A stretch of 64,000 bases of DNA from Fragum whitleyi (taxonomy: Eukaryota; Mollusca; Bivalvia; Cardiida; Cardiidae), in the NCBI GenBank assembly GCA_948146395.1, contig OX411557.1, forward strand, positions 35,132,077-35,196,076, read 5' to 3'. The position numbers and the translations under genes are program-made. Positions within the stretch are counted from its first letter, which is position 1. Every line of letters starts with the position of its first letter. Shown here piece by piece: positions 60,766 through 64,000 of this stretch. Under the pieces are notes generated by a model that saw only the letters and a list, made by a program, of their open reading frames with translations, was not told the DNA's origin and did no database searches.

Positions 60766-62021
60766 TCACAATGGAAGTTCAAAGGTCACATCCACACTGG
60801 CTTCCTTTGCTAATGTTACAATATTTGCTAATTTCACAGCCTGAAATGATAAAATAAAACAGGTCTTAACTCTTGTCATGATGAAATCAGAAAACTCCTG
60901 TTTAAGGAGTAGGTCTAGACAAAGATCAGACTGCATAAATGTGTAGTCTGATTTTTATCTTAATCTCCTGACTTTCCATTTTAAATCCAAAAAGTTTCAA
61001 AATCAAGTTTTGCAATAAACACTGACTAGAAATAAGTGTATCCAGAGTATTCAGCACTTTGATTCTAAAACTATTTAATTTCAGCATTTTTAGGATCAGT
61101 TTTTATTTTCCAGTTTTTCTGACTTGATAACCATATATTGTAAGCAGGGGCATGGAATTCCCGTGTCCCACTTGCCCAACACAGGTTTTTCTACCTGCAG
61201 ACAAGTACTTTTATCTTTACCATTCGCAGTGGACAAGTAAATTGAGGACAAATCTTTGAATGGCACTTAATAGAGTTGACATCAAGCATTTTCATCTTAA
61301 AATAAAATTTTTTTCTAAAAACTGATTGATTTTCTTTAATACAGACAGGCTCTATTTGACAATTGGAACTTGTTCATGAATATAATAACAAATCATTTAC
61401 ATATAATATTCAAACTCCATTTTTCTGTAATAAGCCATTGTCATTCATGTACTAAAAGGCACTCATTAAGAGATTTTATGCTGAATGGTCAACACTTTTA
61501 CCCATAAATGAAATAGAGTAATCCTTCATTTTTAAACAAGAGATTTTGTAAAACATTTGAGTCCCCCCCCCCCCCATAAAAGCAGATCAATAGCATATTC
61601 TTTGTCAATCAACAATGGGAAATAAAAATATGATGAGTAGAGTTATTGCACTTCTCCTCAATGAGATCTATCCACCTGTGAAGTTTCATGATGATAGCTT
61701 GCACACTTTTAGAGATATGCTACATACAAAAAACAGTCTACAGATGGACCTACCAACAAAACAAAACCCCTTTGAAGGTCAAAGGGGGGCATAATTAAGA
61801 ATAACAATTTATTTCATGGACAACTAAAACTATATTTTCATGAGTGATGCTAGTCAAAATATTGGTTTTGTTGTTCACTCAATCTTCATTCACTATCAAT
61901 CACAGATTTCACAACATGAAACAAAAGCTTACTATTTTAGCAGCCTGATCCAGGTCGTCAGCAGCAAACATCTTCATTCCACTGTTTGCTAGTTCAACTT
62001 TGGCGTCATCAACTCTCGTTC
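60766..62021 (-). CDS. SUCLA2: Succinyl-CoA ligase [ADP-forming] beta subunit, 3' end (last two coding exons)
   Basis: The penultimate exon, 62021-61933, is 89 nt with acceptor GCTTGCAG and donor GTAAGC. It encodes [20 protein letters not shown] then DDLDQAAKI; its first two bases complete a Gly codon. The last exon, 60840-60766, with acceptor ATCATTTCAG, encodes [20 protein letters not shown] then ELPL and TGA. This matches the C terminus of SUCLA2 ([11 protein letters not shown]... DDLDEAA... VKLSEIVTLAK... ELPI pattern), the mitochondrial ATP-specific beta subunit that joins with SUCLG1 and converts succinyl-CoA to succinate in the TCA cycle. GDP-specific SUCLG2 lacks this EIVTLAK tail. 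The two exons supply the last 53 residues; the ATP-grasp domain and most of the ligase domain must lie beyond 64000. The 1.1-kb intron holds a partial TTAA MITE. Confidence 0.93.
60870..61010. mobile_element. piggyBac-type MITE, partial third copy
   Basis: It begins TTAA then CTCTTGTCATGATGAAA, has the CAGACTGCATAAATGTGTAG hairpin, and shares AAATCCAAAAAG-type interior. The right end is not recognisable. Confidence 0.55.
61540..61795 (+). repeat. Second copy of the ATGATGAGTAGAG repeat
   Basis: It matches 56907-57178 throughout, begins with a C-run (about 61563-61575) and ends GGGGGGCATAATTA. It lies in the SUCLA2 intron. Confidence 0.65.
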
Positions 62022-62058
62022 CTGCAAGCAGCAATTCAAAATTATCTCACATACTTAA

Positions 62059-62297
62059 CCCTTGTCATGCTGAACCCAGAATATTCCTGCATTCGCAGGA
62101 GCTATAGACAAACATCAGCCTGCACAAATGTGCAGTCTGAGGTTAGTCTATACCACCTGTTTCTCACTTTTAAACCAGAATTGTCAATAGATTTAATTTT
62201 TCAAATAAAAATTGACCTAAAGTTGAAACTTTCAGTGCTTTTTGCCCTTTGATTTTGATGCTAATTTTTTGTCAAAATTTATTTAGCATGACAAGGG
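62059..62297. mobile_element. piggyBac-type MITE, second copy
   Basis: It is 239 bp, flanked by TTAA (62055) and TTGA (62298). The ends are CCCTTGTCATGCTGAA and TTTAGCATGACAAGGG. The interior matches 28617-28854. It lies 37 bp upstream of the penultimate SUCLA2 exon in the gene's sense, inside an intron. Confidence 0.85.
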
Positions 62298-63211
62298 TTG
62301 AATTGACCAAACAAGAGAGTACAACCCAGCCCTATATTTAGGAAGCAGAAACATTTTGAACCTCTGGAAAAAACCCTTAAACCCTTTCCTGTTTTTCTAT
62401 ATTTTAGACCGTTCCAAATTAAAAGAGACTGAAGAGGAAAATGGAAAGCTGGTGTATTTTGAAATGAAACCATACTATGCCTTAGAAAATAATGTGGGAA
62501 AAGAAGAAATTGCTTGTTATAAGCAATTCCTTCTTTTTCCACAACATTTTGTCAGTTATAAAATCAAAAAGACAAAAAATTCTGAGACTGAGCAAGAAAG
62601 GGGGTAAAACTGGGTTAGAAGAGCTGGCTGATTAGACTTAATTATGATCATCAATGTAATTGGAATTTTTTCCTTCTTCAATTTGACAGTTTTTTCTGAA
62701 TAAGGAATGATCACTCTCTATTAAACCTATTTTCGAAATGCAAAGCTCTGATTTACCTTGGTAAGAATAAAAGCTCAATGTTTTTCATTTTTCATATTTT
62801 CATAGGGTTTTTTTTTCTATGTGATCTCTTTCCAGACAGAAAGTCCTATTTGAATTTTAGGCTGTTTTAAGAAAGTACAAGAGCCATGTCAGACATGGCT
62901 ATCCCTGATCATTAAAGCTTCAAACAACAGGAATCAACTTTCTCCTATTCATTTAAGAGATAAAGAGAACTTTTGTTGATTTCATTGAGGTATGAAAACA
63001 AAAACCTAATCACACTGTAGGGATTCATGTAATTTGGTTTTTTGTTTTATTCCTCCTTTAAATCAACAAATACTTTTCTTCATGTCTTATAATTCACTAT
63101 TATGAAGGAAAAAATATAAACATTTGTCAATAATAAATAGATTTCTTCTGAGACTACTTTTTGAGCAAAGTTACAAGATATGTACTAAAAATTGTCTCAT
63201 TGAGAAAAAAG
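62298..63211. other. SUCLA2 intron sequence, no exon seen
   Basis: It holds a small palindrome at about 62494-62541 (GAAGAAATTGCTTG against AAGCAATTCCTTC). The exon encoding the segment before GTRVDDAK was not found, so this intron continues to the window edge or beyond. Confidence 0.5.
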
Positions 63212-64000
63212 AGGCCCAAGAGGGCCTGTATCGCTCCACTGGCTTTAAAATCTTTAGACTTTCATGAAATAAAGCTTACTTTAAATGAAAACATTAACAC
63301 TCCAAAATCTCCTAAGACCTATTGAATAATGATTGACTGGTTCTGGTCCATATTGCACCAAAATACTCAGTCACAATGATTCTTTAACCCTTTACCCATC
63401 TTATTAAAACATAAGGTTCAAAAGATGTCCTTTCGGGCTCAAAATAGGCCATGCCTGCCACACCCATATTTATGAACCAATCAAAATTTCTTGAACAATT
63501 TAAGTAAATAGTCACCTAAGCAACATTCTGGTAAAGTTTCATTGAAATTGGGTGAGTTGTTCCGGAGGAGATATTGTTCAAAGTTTTTTGCCTCAAAAAA
63601 AGCCCCGCCCTGCCACACCTAAATTTATAGGCCAATCAAAATTTGGCAAATAATATTTTAAAAGAGACACTCAAGAAACATTCTGGTAAAGTTTCATTGA
63701 AATCGGCCAAGTGGTTCAGGAGAAAATGTCATTGGAAAATTTCGGGCTCAAAATAGGCCCCGCCCTGCCACGCCCATATTCAAGGCCCAATCAAAATTTC
63801 TTGAACAATTTAAGTAAAGGGTCCACCAAGGAACATTCTGTTAAAGTTTCACTGAAATCGGCCCAGTGGTTCAGGAGGAGATGCCATTCAAAGATTTCGG
63901 GCTCAAAATAAGCTACGCCCTGCCACGCCCATATTTATGGGCCAATCAAAATTTCTTGAACAATTTAAGTAAAGGGTCACCCAAGATCATCCATGCCAAG
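63212..64000 (+). mobile_element. Helentron/pearl-like array with about 155-bp core, cut by the window edge
   Basis: Head GAGGCCCAAGAGGGCC then TGTATCGCTCCACTGGC. The core motif GGGCTCAAAATA (or its variant) recurs near 63436, 63592, 63744 and 63899. The core also carries CTGCCACGCCCATATTTATG and CATTCTGGTAAAGTTTCA. The 3' end is outside the window. Confidence 0.7.

Noticed and set aside
62279..62607. Overlapping ORFs of 83-87 codons on both strands
   Set aside because: They run over a small palindrome in the SUCLA2 intron and mirror one another.

Overview
This is animal nuclear DNA: AT-rich, intron-bearing and dominated by transposable elements. A mollusc, most likely a bivalve, is the best fit. 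The reasons are an invertebrate SUCLA2 gene end, tandem-core elements with ACGG-type microsatellites that resemble oyster 'pearl' elements, an I/Nimb-type LINE with a (TCAT)n tail, Penelope relics, and many tRNA-derived SINE heads. The species cannot be fixed from the sequence.

Only two host genes are convincing. (1) A small secreted three-finger (Ly6/uPAR- or ET-module-like) protein of 84 aa on the + strand has exons at 36089-36143, 36700-36780 and 39602-39720, phase-1 introns and a poly(A) signal at 39799. (2) The last two coding exons of mitochondrial succinyl-CoA ligase (ADP-forming) beta subunit, SUCLA2, lie on the - strand at 61933-62021 and 60766-60840; the rest of the gene is beyond the right edge. 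Two related signal-peptide exons (18828-18894 on -, 28103-28169 on +) sit in the arms of a large inverted duplication. They are phase-compatible with the three-finger gene, but no downstream exons of their own were found.

Layout. 1-10.5 kb: no gene; a Helentron/pearl-like element, MITE hairpins and simple repeats. 10.5-12.5 kb: a terminal-inverted-repeat element with degenerate repeats spaced about one DNA turn apart, split by a second TIR element. 12.5-16 kb: short TIR elements, microsatellites and a Penelope relic. 16.2-31.6 kb: inverted duplication (16.25-19.04 against 27.96-29.47 kb), each arm with its own later insertions, plus a second Penelope relic and a SINE. 31.6-36 kb: MITEs and hairpins. 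36-40 kb: three-finger gene, its second intron full of repeats. 40-45.5 kb: two large foldback elements, the second with a palindromic element nested inside. 45.7-56.8 kb: three direct copies of a roughly 1-kb unit, interrupted by a complete 6.2-kb LINE with a 12-bp target duplication and by a 910-bp MITE that carries a second copy of itself. 57-59 kb: a 145-bp-period Helentron-like array. 59-62 kb: SUCLA2 3' end with piggyBac-type MITEs. 63.2-64 kb: another tandem-core array running off the edge.

Several insertions have their empty site preserved in a paralogous copy within the window, so target duplications (TTAA, TA, 12 bp) can be read directly. No CRISPR array, rRNA, canonical tRNA gene or operon is present. 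Reading was by eye, so repeat boundaries are approximate unless a target duplication fixes them.
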